DNA of 64,000 bases, taken from positions 14,942,001 to 15,006,000 of the forward strand of contig NC_065876.1 of assembly GCF_933775445.1 (NCBI RefSeq), written 5' to 3'. This DNA is from Argentina anserina. Lineage: Eukaryota > Streptophyta > Magnoliopsida > Rosales > Rosaceae. This document shows positions 22,800 to 35,617 of the stretch, in pieces. Under the pieces are notes generated by a model. It saw only the letters and a list, made by a program, of their open reading frames with translations, searched no databases and was not told the DNA's origin. How positions within the stretch are numbered: position 1 is the stretch's first letter; each line of letters starts with the position of its first letter. The position numbers and the translations under genes are program-made.

Positions 22800-23515
22800 A
22801 ATATATGTGTTGATCATGAGATGTGCTTATTCGTATCAGATTGTTTCTTTTAGATGAAAAGATAACTTGAAGTTCAGCCAGGATCTGTTCTCTGTCTCAA
22901 TTTTGTTGGTATTGAAGAGATTCAAGAGAAGCACATAATTATAGAAAATAGAACCATGTTAAACTCTAAAGCATAAAAACTTTCATCTTTTTGTATGTAA
23001 GAACATGAAGCATCGTTGGTTACGGATTTGGGAACTCTAAGATGCTTAAAACAATGGAGGGTTGTAGGGATCGTCCGTCTTTAACTGGGTTCATTTCAAT
23101 TCAAGAAAACTCCTATGGTAAATTATTACATTAGTACATACAAGAACACCGCTTCTTTGATGGTGCCATTGCTCTGGACTGTTATCTTTTTGCTTGATAA
23201 TTTACCGCATTAGACTCATTCTTAGAACAACGAAATAACATGGGAGTGTTAAAATTGGAAACTCTGAAATAATTGTTCGTCCAGATAGAGACGCATGAGG
23301 GCAAACACATGAGAACGTGTCCAGATCTTTGATGATTAATTTGCACTATACACCATCTACCTAGAACGGTGCCGCTTCCACTCTTGTTAGCTTTTATTGC
23401 ATTCAATACACCACACAGACTCGTGCAACAATAACACCAGAAACAAGTAGCATTTTCTAGTTTGAGTCTACCTGACATTATCTAGTAATCTAGTTGTAAC
23501 AATGGCATATCCTCT
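22800..23515. other. non-coding region between MIR482 B and the RNase pseudogene
   Basis: AT-rich, possibly the 3' part of the pri-miRNA. A 98-codon minus-strand open frame (23182-23478) lies just beyond the RNase stop codon and shows no recognisable domain. Confidence 0.4.
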
Positions 23516-23519
23516 CATT

Positions 23520-24531
23520 TCAAGGGAGGGAACTTGATTTTTTCTGGGCAATGTCCCGTATTCGATCTTGGGGAGCCGAGGTAGTCTGTGATTTTGGTTC
23601 CGTCGGTGTCTACACAGAGTATAATCTGATAGAGTTGTTTGTTGCCTGATTTGTCTGTGTTACAAGCTAACCCCGGAAGATAAATGGTGAAATGCGGTCA
23701 TTTTGTAGAAAGATCCGTTTGGATGGATTCCTGCATTACAATACCGATACTATTAATTGAGAATTTCTGAGTTAGACTAGGATTCCTACTTTGCAATACT
23801 GATACTATTAAGTGGGAATTTAATTTGTGAGTTCGACTAGCATTTCTAAAACGGAAACCGAAAGTTAGGTTCATAACAGTGTTAGAACAGTGACCACGAC
23901 CTGCATTGCCGAGTATCTGGAGCATGTCTACTTTCCTCCTTAGACTGAGAGCTGCATGAAAGTATTGGTATTGACCTCCAAAGAGTGATTCTGCACAAGT
24001 CCCGTATTTCTCCCATTCTTGCATCCATAGTTTCTCATCCCTACTGCTTGTATGGCTTGGGCAGGATAGTGATGGCCAATGCCTTTCCAAACTCTTGATC
24101 AGCTTTGTGATCTGCTAATCAGTTCAATATATGATGAAATATGTGTATCCATGATACGTAATCAAGTAAGGCCATGAATGATGAGGAGGCAAAAAGAAAC
24201 TTTACCTTGGATAAGCTAAAAGGGGTCTTAGATTTGCAGTAGTTTGGCATATCCCCAGAAAAAAGTGTAAGGCCATATACCACCAATTGAAAAACTGGGA
24301 TGTTCTCTAATACTCTTTGGGTAGCAACAGTATGACCCTGGCCACTAATAGCATTACAGAATAGGTAAATCGGGGTGTCAATTATAGTAATGCATTATTG
24401 AGCTAATTAGCTATACCTGATAAGCAATATAGAACGATACAGGATTTTCTTGTGCCGTTAGAATAGTTGCTGACAGGCTTATGAGACCAGAGTATCAAAC
24501 AGAAGATAGGGGAAGGGGATCCCATGGCCAT
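23520..24531 (-). pseudogene. RNase T2 (S-like RNase) pseudogene
   Basis: Four pieces follow the T2 family order on the minus strand. Exon 1 (about 24531-24420) ends with a signal/mature start and FYIAYQ at a GT donor. Exon 2 has WPGSYCCYP, then IGGIWP where the family has IHGLWP, and MPNYCKSKTPFSLSK before a GTAAAG donor. Exon 3 has WPSLSCPS and QEWEKYGTC where the family has HEWEKHGTC. The end piece has CNTDKSGNKQLYQIILCVD and stops at 23522-23520. One extra T in a T-run shifts exon 2, the exon 1 leader is out of frame, and an in-frame TGA lies near 23698. The catalytic His residues of both active-site motifs are lost. The family degrades RNA in extracellular or vacuolar compartments. This copy cannot. 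Confidence 0.8.
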
Positions 24532-24549
24532 GGTTTTTAAGATAAGGGA

Positions 24550-26540
24550 CTCCTTGGATATAGAAATATATATAAGCTAAATGTGAATTAGAGCCAAGCA
24601 TATAATATTGGAGATGAGATTATGGTTGAGTGTGGATTGAGTTCCATTTATTACTGATATCTGTAAAGAGATATTTGAGTTGAAGGGCTTGCTTGCATTT
24701 TATTGTTTTATCTTTGCCTTCGAAAAGTATAGTCTACAGTAACCACTTCCATCAAAAGCTTGAGGTGAAAGGTTATTTGTTGCCTGCATTTGTTAAAGAA
24801 GTTGGATCCAAGTTGAGCTGTATGGAACAAATTAGGGGGAAGATCATGGAAAAAAATTCTTTAGGGTGAAGATGTTAGGAATTGATCTAGTAAATAGCAA
24901 TTTTATCAAGTCGACATAGACTTGCCAAAGTATATATGAAATTGGTCAGTCTATCTGACTATATGAGTGAGTACATCAATTAAAATCCTTCAAACCTAAA
25001 TTGCATGTCAAACTGCAAACATTGGCTAATCTAATGACTCTCGGCTCCTGAGTTTCAAAGTCTCCAAAACAATATAAAAGTGCCGGAGTTATGAGTTTTA
25101 TATATCAATGAACAGAGACATTGGAATAATCAGATAAAGTTTCATTACCACTTACTACTACTATAAGAGCCATTGAAGTCTTAGTCATTAGGAGCTTGCA
25201 TACATTCTATTGATTTATTTTGTTCTAGCTAGAAAGTCTACAGCTAAGTTACATATGCATCAAATAGGATAAGAAAACAAGAGTATATGGAAGCAATTCC
25301 AGGTTCATAATAGTCACATTTCCATAATTCTTTGCAAGGTATTGACAAACGTAGATTCAATGGCAGAAAGTATGGCTGTTGCAATTGTTAACTGGGGTCT
25401 GCAACTGCATAGAAAAACACAATGTACAGGATCACCACACAAGCTGGACCGTTGATCACCAGACAAGATAAATATCGGTCACAAAACCAGTTAATGGATT
25501 CAATAACAAAGGATATACTTACATTTGAACAGTCTTAGTCTCCTTTCAGGGTTTGGGTTCAGATAGACTTGGATCTTCTTGATAGGTTGTTACCGAACTC
25601 CTTCATCCTTACTTGTACTTGCCTAGGCGGAAGGGACTGAAAATATATCGTTTTCTCTTACCTGCAAGTCTGCAACTTTCAATTAAAGAAAAGCTCACAC
25701 ACCTTGCTGCAGGTCTTTAAATATAGAAACATGAAAACCCAGAACCACAACATAGTTCAAGCACCCAGCAAGATTCTAAGCATCTGGTCAGTATGACAGT
25801 ATCTAACCAGTTCATTACGGTTGAAATGACAAGTTGAAAAGGGAAGAGACAATAGCATATGTAATAACCCCACTACCAGCTGTGAATAGAATCAGCATGG
25901 ACAACAACTTAGCTTAAAAAAGATGTTAAAGTACCTGACTGGACCTACTTCCTCTGCAAGTTGGCCATTTTTAACCTGGATCACTGGATGTAGCAAAATA
26001 TAACTGATGCCCGCTTCCTTCTATAAGCTTTCTTTTAGTAATTTTCTTATGCAATTGTTACATCAATGGGCATCAGCCCAGTCAATTTAGAGATATTAAG
26101 AACTGATACAAACAGTTGGTCAGACCAAAAGCATCTTTCGGTTTGTTAAAATTTGTAGGAATACACAGATCTGTACTTGAGGGATCTTGTCTATAGCTTT
26201 GCAGGTTTGTTAGAAACTTGTTAACTCTCAGTCTTATCATATGTTATAGAATGTGATATTAACAGCAGAAATTACTCTGTTTAGCAGAATTAACAGTCAC
26301 CAAATATCAAGTTATACTTTGTCATGTTTAGGACACAAAGTAAAAGGATCTCATAAAGTTCAGCCTTTACCGGTATTACTATTGATTAGTGAAAAACAAA
26401 ATGGTAGATTGAGACACATGAAAGCGGCATTAACAAAAATCCCTATATACATAATCAACAATTTCCAGAAGAACCCATAAGGAATGTATAGCAATACGTG
26501 AGTGAAAACTAACAACAAACCATGCCAGCACTTTCAAGAT
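24550..26540. other. intergenic, nothing recognised
   Basis: About 2 kb of AT-rich DNA with no coding similarity in six frames. The right part probably includes the 3' UTR of the PORR gene. The 75-codon frame at 26253-26480 looks random. Confidence 0.5.
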
Positions 26541-26545
26541 AAAAT

Positions 26546-27730
26546 CTATAAAGAAGGCATAGCATTACATGAGGCGGTCTCTCTCCTACCACTAAGTCCC
26601 ACAAATTTATCATTGAATAGCAAGAGGGGACATTTGTTCATCAAATTTGATCCATCATAAGCTTCTTTAAGGAAAACAGTACTCCTTGTACCTTTATTAG
26701 TTATGTAAAAGATACCATTATGCTTAATCAAACAAAGCAGCAATTTAGAAGGTAAGAAATACTCTGAGTGGAATGCCTCCATTTGAGCAGATGTCATCCT
26801 CTTCTCCATTGTCAAACTGAGTAGCTCATGAAGCACAGCCACCACTCGCTTCCTTGCTTTAGTATCAGCAATATCAAATCTCCTTGCATTCAGATATGGA
26901 GAAGGGAATTCGAGTTTCTGCCACTTCTCAAGCTGCTCAAGATAACTTGCATTTGGCCGAAAACCAGCAGGAAACTTCATTCTAAACGCTTGTGGACCTC
27001 GAAAGTTACCATCTTTTGATATTCTGAAATTCTTTCCCACTCCATCAGAGGCCACAATCCCATCACTAGCTAATCGTTCCTCATGAGATGTGACAGCTAG
27101 AGAAGAATCCCAATTCTCCAAATGAAGATAGGCTCTCCCACTCACATCCTTAACCGAAAAAAATTCAGGGTACTTCGGAATCAATGTCTTCTTGAAACCA
27201 TCCGGCAATCCCAACTCACATTGTACAAAATCAATCGATTCCAGTGGGACCCTGCAGTCAACTGACAACATTAACAACTTCCTTAGGTTCCGAACCAAAA
27301 TGGGTTCCATTAACTGCTTAGCTTCAGCTTCTTCCCTAGCAACCCTTTCAGCTTTATCAGTGAGCTGAACAAAAGGCGGTGTTCTATTCCCGCCACCAAC
27401 ATAGAATATTGAAGGGTTTCTCTCTATAACAGCCATGAAATTCCACTTCTGAACAAACCCAACTTCTTTCTCTAGGTCCCTGAGAAGCACCAATCCATGT
27501 TTCTGTGACTGAATAATGGACTTCAGGTCCAATATCAAGGCTGGCTTCTTCCGCAAGTCCATGGCTTTGTCAAGATCATGGTCTCTGTGGTAGACTCTCT
27601 TCTTGGGTCTTCTTCCTCCGCTGTGTTTGTGCCTTACTGACACCCACATGAACTGAAATGGCAATGCATTTGCGTGTGCAGAGGTTTTGAGAAGTTGGTA
27701 AAAGCGGGCTAACGTGGGTTTGTTGTGCAT
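26546..27730 (-). CDS. PORR-domain organelle RNA-binding protein, WTF9-like
   Basis: A single-exon frame of 394 residues. Residues 1-40 are rich in Arg/Lys/Ser/Ala and poor in acidic residues, as in a mitochondrial transit peptide, followed by a basic [20 protein letters not shown] stretch. Residues about 50-370 form a PORR (plant organelle RNA recognition, formerly DUF860) domain, with [54 protein letters not shown] and [22 protein letters not shown], in the usual order. PORR proteins bind organelle transcripts and promote group II intron splicing. The closest match from memory is WTF9, needed for mitochondrial rpl2 and ccmFC introns. The frame is intact and of usual length. The start is the first ATG, before the transit peptide. 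The gene symbol is left blank because the paralogue is not certain. Confidence 0.9.
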   Translation of the reverse strand: MHNKPTLARFYQLLKTSAHANALPFQFMWVSVRHKHSGGRRPKKRVYHRDHDLDKAMDLRKKPALILDLKSIIQSQKHGLVLLRDLEKEVGFVQKWNFMAVIERNPSIFYVGGGNRTPPFVQLTDKAERVAREEAEAKQLMEPILVRNLRKLLMLSVDCRVPLESIDFVQCELGLPDGFKKTLIPKYPEFFSVKDVSGRAYLHLENWDSSLAVTSHEERLASDGIVASDGVGKNFRISKDGNFRGPQAFRMKFPAGFRPNASYLEQLEKWQKLEFPSPYLNARRFDIADTKARKRVVAVLHELLSLTMEKRMTSAQMEAFHSEYFLPSKLLLCLIKHNGIFYITNKGTRSTVFLKEAYDGSNLMNKCPLLLFNDKFVGLSGRRETASCNAMPSL

Positions 27731-27839
27731 TGTGAAATGAGAGAGGTGGGAGTCTCAGTGAGGCAAAACGTCGAACACTTGACGTGCGTGAGAGGCCTGA
27801 TATTATCTTGGGTGATTCTTATGATGTTTATACTTTATA

Positions 27840-28375
27840 GCGTGCACCTCATGTGAGAACTGACAAACTTCACTGCACTGGTGAAGTGGAGATTCAATTC
27901 CAGATGGTCTCGAATCACATTTATACGGTTCTTGTGGGAGGGAGGTGGGAATCATATTTTTCTGCACCTTTCCTTTCTCCAATAGCGCGTGTATATATAC
28001 ATATAAGAGAATTTTCAGATGCGGATGTCTGTACCTTATGTAAGGTACGAATTCGACGATTCCGGCGACAGCAGATTGCAACGGCGGGACGGACTATGAC
28101 AACTGCACTCCCTACCTCTCGGCGGTCTCGTTTGTGCTGGTCGGAGCTCCATCGGTGACTCATGACGGCCGGAATTGCGAAATCGCCGGAATCTGCCCAG
28201 AAACTTAATTTTTGCAGATTTCGGCCGCAGTGGGTCCCTGATAGAGCTTCGGCCGGCACAATTGGAATGTCCAGGAGCTGGGTAGTGCAGATGTGCTGGT
28301 CCTCCGCGCCGTTATGGCCTGCCGTCACCGGAATTGGGACGTCCGCACCTGAAGAGCCTTGATATATATATATAT
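27840..28375. other. GC-richer segment upstream of the PORR gene
   Basis: Unlike its neighbours this stretch is GC-rich and open in several frames at once, including a 135-codon minus frame and a 101-codon plus frame. None resembles a known protein. It may be the leader part of a decayed LTR, as seen inside the chromovirus LTRs. The TATATATACATATA near 27992 is simple sequence. A (TA)n tract closes it at about 28362-28381. Confidence 0.35.
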
Positions 28376-28381
28376 ATATAT

Positions 28382-28759
28382 ACAGTCCCTATCCAGAGTG
28401 AAGTTTCAATTTTAACACACTTTTCGGTCAATTTTTTTCACCATAAGTGATTTAATATTTAAGTATGCTATTCAAGATCATCTCTATAAAGTTTCATCGA
28501 ATTTAACAATGGTTTGAGCTTTCAAAATTGAGATTTACATGAACGGATCACGTTGAACAGTTTTAATTCATTCATTGATTTAATCTAATTTCAATACCTT
28601 AACGATGTTCGAATTAGATGAAATTTTGTAGAGATGATCTTGAATATCATACCTAAATATTGAATTGCTTATGGTGAAAAAAATTGACCAAAAAATGTGT
28701 CAAAATTGAAACTTCACTCTGTAATTTCAGAGTGAAGCTTCACTCTGAATAAGGATTGT
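28382..28759. mobile_element. foldback MITE
   Basis: The two ends are inverted repeats of about 120 bp. The left arm runs ACAGTCCCTATCCAGAGTGA through TTTTTTTCACCATAAG and AAGATCATCTCTA. The right arm, read inward, runs ACAATCCTTATTCAGAGTGA through the same landmarks. An extra short CTTCACTCTGAA palindrome lies near the right end. There is no coding sequence. The element is flanked by TA-rich sequence, so the target duplication is ambiguous. Length (378 bp) and long arms fit a foldback or Mutator-type MITE. Confidence 0.8.
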
Positions 28760-29023
28760 ATATATATAATGTTTTAATTAAAATAGCACTTTGAGATTAT
28801 ACTCATCAGAAGGTAGAATTAGCCATTACATAACCTTTTGCAGCTATATAAACAAACAGGAAGGTAATAGTAGTACCCACATTGGTACATATAAATAGAC
28901 CTATTCATAGTAAAATTAGTTATACGTAGCAGATTCCTCGTCTAATACTACGCCAAGTAGACCCACACTCGGATTGGTAAGGTTTAATGCGTTCAAGTAG
29001 CCGAATTTCGTCGATGGAGGCAC

Positions 29024-31250
29024 CGTGTCACGTCCTGACTTTTGAGTAATAAAAATTCAAATTCGAAGACATGAAAACTCAAAACGAAAATAAATATACT
29101 ACATTTACAATGTTTACTATTCTTGATCAAATCGTAAAAGCAAAGTTTACAAGGATTTGATACAAGACAATTCTTTAAACACAATCGGTCTACCATTGTC
29201 ACTACTTCCCCAAACTCTCTCACTGCAAACACGAACATCAACCTGCACAAATAACCCTACACCATGGATTGATACACTAAGTTGTAAACAATGAACCCTG
29301 TAAGCTTTTTAAAGCTCGTATGAGTAAACTTAACTCACGATAAACATGCTTATAAGATATAAGCAACGACATTCAAAATCCTCATAACACACTTGAAATA
29401 ATGCATGATAAATAGTAGTGTTTCCTGCATAAAAGTATAGTTCAGGAAATCACAGTAATATGCAACAAAATGAAGAAATAAGCAAAACCAACAACTCAAA
29501 CGGAACTATAGAATCTTCACTTGAAAACCAATATAATAACTCTCACTATGTTTTCTTTTAAAACAGAATATCCCTTTCTCAAAAGGGAAACACATAACAA
29601 AATTCATGTTTTGAGAATTTAATAACTCAACAACCAACACAAACATAACACAGTTAAAATCCTTTTTTAAAAACATGCACTTATGAGACCCAGATGACCC
29701 CACTAGGTTACCCCTCATGCCGTGCATTAACAGATAGACAAGAGCTCTAACTGATCATAACCAATCATCCGGCCAAAGGTTTGATTCTCGATTTCATTAT
29801 TATCACCAAGTCCGAAGATCAGAAAACGTTTTAACACGACTCATATGTTAAAATAGCACGTATAATATAATCAATCCAACCATGATAACATTGTAACAAA
29901 ATCCAAGTGACTCCACAACAACACGATATAACAACATCATACCAATAAACTAGATTACCGGAAGGTACATTTTTTTCCATTCCGGTCCCTTCCGCCAACA
30001 TTATCAAATATCCACATTCAATAAACTAATTTATCGGAAGGTACATTTTTTTCCCTTCCGATCTCTTCCTCCATATTAACATATAAAGATATTTAATGAT
30101 ATAAAATATAATCTAGCAATGTATATATGTATATTTATTACCATTTAATATCCATATATAAATTGACCATATCATATCAATATCAATATGCATAACCAAT
30201 TTATTATCAACCAAGAACCATAGTCCATCATCACTAAAATCTTTTGAAAATCATTTTACTTACCCATGAACTGTAGACAATCAAGTTCACGTAATTTAAA
30301 ACCAAAACATATTTTCTAGAACAATTTTTACATGTTACTAATGCATGGACTACGTTAACAACTCAAATTAAAAACTTATGACAAGTGAGGTTCACTCACC
30401 TTATATCTTGTTGCGTCTTCTACATACCATACCAAAGACATTAGTCACCGCAACCACTCTATAGCATCCATCACATACCTAAACATGACAACATCGCAAC
30501 TCAATACTCTATATGTACAAAACAACGATTTAAGTTATATGCCCCCAATCGAAACAATAATTTTAATCTAAACCACTCGAAGCTAAACTTGGTCTGTGTC
30601 TCTGAGATACCCAATCCTAGATCATAATAACAAATCAATCAAAAATTTCGTATCAACCCATATTAACATTAACCACCAACTAATTTGACCCTCCTATCGT
30701 ACAACTTAATACGTGACAACTGGAAACTATTCACCACTTATGCAATTACTCAACATTAACTAAAACATGATAAATGAGATCAAATTGCTTCAAGGTACTA
30801 CCCGGATTAGCCACCACACGTCCACATGGTCACAAACTACAACTCTAGGAAACTCAACTCAACTATTAAATCGACAAGGTAATAAATTCATTTCAGTACC
30901 TGGAGTTACTAGGAACTCAACCTGAAGCACCACTAAAACCTCAACCTTTAGCATGCAAATTTTGAGGTTCCAACCTCAAGAGATGAATAGATCATTAAGG
31001 GTCAAGTTGAGAACGCATTAGCATCAAATATGAATAAATTTTGAGAGCAACTTACTGTCGGAAAAGGTATAGGACGCGCATCCCTTCAACCATCAACAAA
31101 CTGCTTCAATTCACCACTGTGAGTTTGAGTGGTTACCACAAGAGAGGCATAAGGAGGAGAGTCTACGTTTGGGTTAATGTACATGAGACATATACATAAA
31201 GACTAAGGCGGAAGATTGTAAAGATGAAGCAAAGAAATAAGTATGAGATA
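29024..31250 (-). repeat. diverged chromovirus-type LTR, antisense
   Basis: On the minus strand it shares landmarks with the 11.84-kb LTR in the same order: GGTGAGTGAACCTCACTT, TCTTCGGACTTGG, CCTTTGGCCGG, TTAGAGCTC, GGGGTAACC and a final GACGTGACA ending in CA. The LTR end on the plus strand is TGTCACGTCC at 29024. The other end is unclear and set approximately before the (TA)n(TG)n tract. No partner LTR or coding region was seen, so it is a solo or truncated LTR. All open frames inside are chance. Confidence 0.6.
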
Positions 31251-31267
31251 TCAAGCTACTTGTGTTG

Positions 31268-31273
31268 TAATAA

Positions 31274-31335
<62 letters not shown>
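31268..31335. repeat. (TA)n(TG)n microsatellite
   Basis: A TA run followed directly by a long TG run. A compound dinucleotide repeat, likely length-polymorphic. Confidence 0.95.
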
Positions 31336-31336
<1 letters not shown>

Positions 31337-32503
31337 CTTTTGTGATGTTTAGCTTATACCACATATTAACTGTAGATGAAAAGAATGAAATGAAGACCCA
31401 ACAAAATGAAATTCGGTCATAATGGTGATATATTTGGAAGAATTCAATAGTGAAGACGTTTCAAGGGTTGTAAAGTTCGAAAAAGTCTCTTCATTGATGC
31501 TCTACTAGGTTTTAGAACTTGTTTGAATTCCATATCCATTTTATTCTATAAACCTATGAGCTTAACCCATTACAACCTTATAAAGACCTTTTTGATCCTA
31601 TGGTTTGGTCCATTTGGCAAGTAATTGAGTTGAGTGAAAACTTTAGACATATTTTGAGAGAAACACTTATAGCGTACCCATGTAAGGTTGAATCTTAACT
31701 TGATTATTGCATGCTATAGCCTTACATTCACCATAATTATGTCTTCATCCTACATGTTGAATGTGTGTCATGTATTGACATTAACCTTCGAAATTTCGTG
31801 GATTGAACTGAAATATCATGTGATCTTGGTATTGCAATGTTAGAAAGCTTGATGAGATAAAGTGTTAAGGGCATTAGAGTTTTGTAGTCTGTGTTATTAT
31901 TGAGTCTTTCCAGAGTCTTAGTTTAGTATTTTTCTCAAGGACTAGCGAAAGCTAGTGTGGGGTATTTTGATAATCACATATTTATGTGGTTTTTATTGTG
32001 TTAATTATTCATTTTACTTAACTATTTTGTAATATTTTTATATTTTTAATTAACTTTATTTGTTTTTATGTATTTTGAAGTGGAATAAAGAATAAGAGAG
32101 AATAAAGAGAGGGAATCCAATTCCTAACTCAAATATCTTGACAAGAAGAGAAAAATATGAAATTCCGGTAATTTTCCGAGCACCACTTTTGATGGTGCCA
32201 TGCATTTTCGGGCTAATTTTATGGAGGAGTAAGGAATGAGCAACACATTGTTCTATCACAACTAGATCCAATCTTTTTAGTTGAGATTTAACTACACAAT
32301 TTTCTCCTTTTCTCATAAAATCATAGCTCCCCATTGTTCAAAAATCCATACCTATATTATGAAAAAATCTGATTTAATTTTGGGTATAATCATCACCTTT
32401 ATATCCATCATTACCTAGCCATCACCCACTTATTCCATGATCATTCACTTCCTCCATGATCACATACTTCCCTCTATGATCACCTACTTTCTTCCATGAT
32501 CAC

Positions 32504-34126
32504 TGATAGGAGCACTTTGTGCGACGTTCTTAACATGTTTTTACCTCAATTTGTACTTTTCTTAGCCCTTATTGTTGTACTATTGAGTCATTAAGTCGTA
32601 GTAAGAGTCTTGGGCGGTATTAGATGCATTTTTGTGCTTACATGAGTTAAAAACGCATAACTGGTCTAGAGTCCTAGTTTGACTAGGAATCCTTGTTAGG
32701 TTTTGAAACTAATTATCTCTTACTTATGATTTTATTTTCTTATTTTCAGATTTGATTGAAGAGATAATTAAAGAAAAAAAGATGGAGCCAAGTCATGCAA
32801 CAATTAAATAGAAGATGATCATTAAAGGCATAAAACATGGCATGTTTTAGGGAATAAAACATGACATGTTTTAGGGAATAAAACATGACATGTTTTAGGG
32901 ATTAAAGCATGGCATGTTTTAGGGAATAAAACTTTCCATGTTTTATGGATTAAAGCATGGCATGTTTTAGGGAATAAAACTTTCCATGTTTTAGGGATTA
33001 AAGCATGATATTATTATAGGAAGAAAGAAACAATTTCAAACCCTCCATCTTTCCTCTATATATACATGGCTTCACCTCTCAAATATCATCACTTCTCATT
33101 AGCATTCAAGAGCCAAAACTCTACCAAAACACCACTATAAACTTCTCTCACAAATTAGCCAAGCCGTCCACCCCAAAACTATCATCATCTCCACCGAGTT
33201 TCATTATTGAAGACACACCTCCAAGGTTCCTACAACGTGTGATTCTCGCAACTCATCTCCATGGCTTCGTCTATTTGTGTTAATCTACAATTCTTTGTCT
33301 ATGAAGATTGTAAGTTGTTATTTATGTGGAAATATTGGTTTTGTATTTGTTTTAGAATTTTCAGATTGTTTTATTGGATTTTTGAATCTTTGCCGAATTG
33401 ATGGTTTTCTATAATTAATGAGTTTGTATTTCTATTGTTGTGTTATAATCATCTTTCTCATACTTTTAGATAATTTTCAGATATGTGCATATGAATTTAG
33501 TCCTTGGATGCATTCCCTAAGATTGTGTTTGAGTGCTAGATTCATCAACCATATTGACACAAATCGAATCATGCCCTAAGTAGGTTCGATTTGTATTGAT
33601 TAAAAGTGGTAAAAATTCTGGAAATTTGCATGTGAAACCATGGTGGGTGACGCCATACATGAAACATGTCTCCAACAAAGATTTGGTGCTTAAATGTAAT
33701 CTTGTTTGATTTCTACTCTAAGTGTTATTGAATTCGATTGCATGCAAATTTAGATTAGGCCCTAAGTCAATCTAAATGTTAATTGAAATCTTGCACGATT
33801 AGATAATCCCCTAAAGCTCTAATTGTATTGGTGTCTAAAAAGTATGTAATTGGTTGAATTAGAATGCATGATAGGTTCGAACTTGTAATTATGTGGTGTA
33901 ATGGTAAATTTGGTTTAAGTTTGTTAAAGAGAAGTCGATCATGTAAATAATAATTTAGGTTTTATTTTAGTAGTTAATAATCAATCTCAAACCCCCCATT
34001 ATTTGTTAACACTAAAAGTTTAGAGTTCCCTTCAATTCCCCGGAAAGAACGATCCCTGCTTATTCTATACTAACGATGATGTTTTACAGGGTTTATTATA
34101 GACGTTATAACAAAACGCTCTATCAT
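32504..34126. mobile_element. nested solo-LTR-like element
   Basis: Ends TGATAGGAGC...GCTCTATCA form short perfect inverted termini with TG/CA ends. The flanking sequences on both sides are the same CCATGATCAC tandem units, so the element interrupts an array in the older LTR and a 5-bp target duplication cannot be told apart from the array. There is no coding sequence. At 1.6 kb it fits a solo LTR of another gypsy family, but an independent non-autonomous element is possible. Confidence 0.55.
32830..33010. repeat. 24-bp palindromic tandem array
   Basis: About seven units of the form TAAAACATGRCATGTTTTAGGGA. Each has a near-palindromic AAACATG-N-CATGTTT core. Two units carry AAACTTTCCATGTTTT instead, and the two variants alternate at the right end, suggesting a later two-unit duplication. 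Confidence 0.9.
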
Positions 34127-35501
34127 TTCCTTCCATGATCACCCAATTCCCTCCATGATCACCCACTTTCTTCCATGATCACCCACTTCCTTCTTTATCA
34201 CTCACTTCTTCCATGATCATTCACTTCCTCCTTTATCACCCACTTATTCCATAACCAACTACCTCACTGACTACACCATTATCTCTCACTTTTCTCTACT
34301 TTTTATACCACCATTCTCCTTTATAAAAACCTTCATCACCACTATCTCCATACACATCATTTTCCACAACCAATCAAGAGAAAGAGAGAAGAGGGAAGAA
34401 AAAAATAGAGAGAATAAGAGAAGAGAAATGAGAGAAGACGAACAGGGAGAGCCGAAGCGAAGTCACCTTCAATCTCCTCAAGCTATAACCCACATCTCCT
34501 CAAGGTGCTAAAATCTCATCAAGCTTCCACAACAAAAGAGAAGTTCAGTCTCTTCTCCTTTAATTCATCTCTCATGTATTATTTGATATTTTTATTCAAG
34601 ATTATGTGTAACTAAATTCCTTGATAGTTAGAGGCTAATCAAAGCTCTAGATATGTCTTCGATTTCAAACTCCAATTGATTTATATAATTTTATATGAGA
34701 ATTTCTTCATTGATTGTTCATTGATAATTCTATTGAATGTCTCATTGGGTTGATATTTGATACATGTTTTAGGGTTTTATTGTCTTGAATATGTATATGA
34801 CTGATATATTGTTGCATATTCTGTGAGAGATAACAAGTTTTTTGGAAGTACTTGTGTGAAGTGATTCATTAGTAATCTAAGGCTACCGACATTAACCTTA
34901 GATTCTTTGTTGTTACTCAAACGTTCTTAGAACTTCATGATTTTAATTATTTTGGTCTAGATACTGACATTTCACAGATCAATTAATTGAGAATATAGTT
35001 AAGTCGATACCGACATTTGGCTTAACATGACAAGTAAGAAAACGTAATACGGTTAATGACCTAACGACATTGGCATAACTGTGAGTGCATCATCTATAAT
35101 TATTGACATTGTTTTGGTGGAGAGAAGTTCCTAGCTATTGTTTTTCTCATATTTACATCCATATTTACTTTTTAATATTATGTTGTTAGCAGTACTTCTG
35201 TTTTATTTATTCTTGTTCATCAATCAAACCAATTCTAAATACCCTCAAAATTTGTCTGGTCCGCCACTGTGTCTAGTTAGTTTTTATTTAATTTCGTAAT
35301 TTTTAGTTGAGTCTAGATTAGCTAATTATCTAGGTTTCCGCACCTAGGTCGAGTCTGCCAGATTTCTGGTTTACACATCTGTTTGTGTTTTTAAATTAAC
35401 AATCATCTGCGGGTAATGACCCATATTTGTCATTTACTACATTGATATAATTGATTTAATAACATGGTATCTTTGTAGGTACTTTTGCGCCTTTCAAAGT
35501 T

Positions 35502-35522
35502 TGGCGATGTGTCGCCGGGGAT
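35502..35522 (+). other. Athila-type primer-binding site
   Basis: The sequence TGGCGATGTG followed by TCGCCGGGGAT matches the general form of the Athila/Tat primer site complementary to tRNA-Asp, with several changes. It marks the LTR/internal boundary of the element. Confidence 0.6.
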
Positions 35523-35617
35523 TGTTTAATTTTAAGTCTTAAAAGTGTTTTTTTGCTTTATATACTTTATTTTTCTTTTGAGTCTTACATTATTTACTGT
35601 GTGCAGGAGCTTTTTGT

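Noticed and set aside
27853..28362. 135-codon minus and 101-codon plus frames
   Set aside because: The two are mutually overlapping, GC-driven, and match no family. No promoter or splice context was seen.
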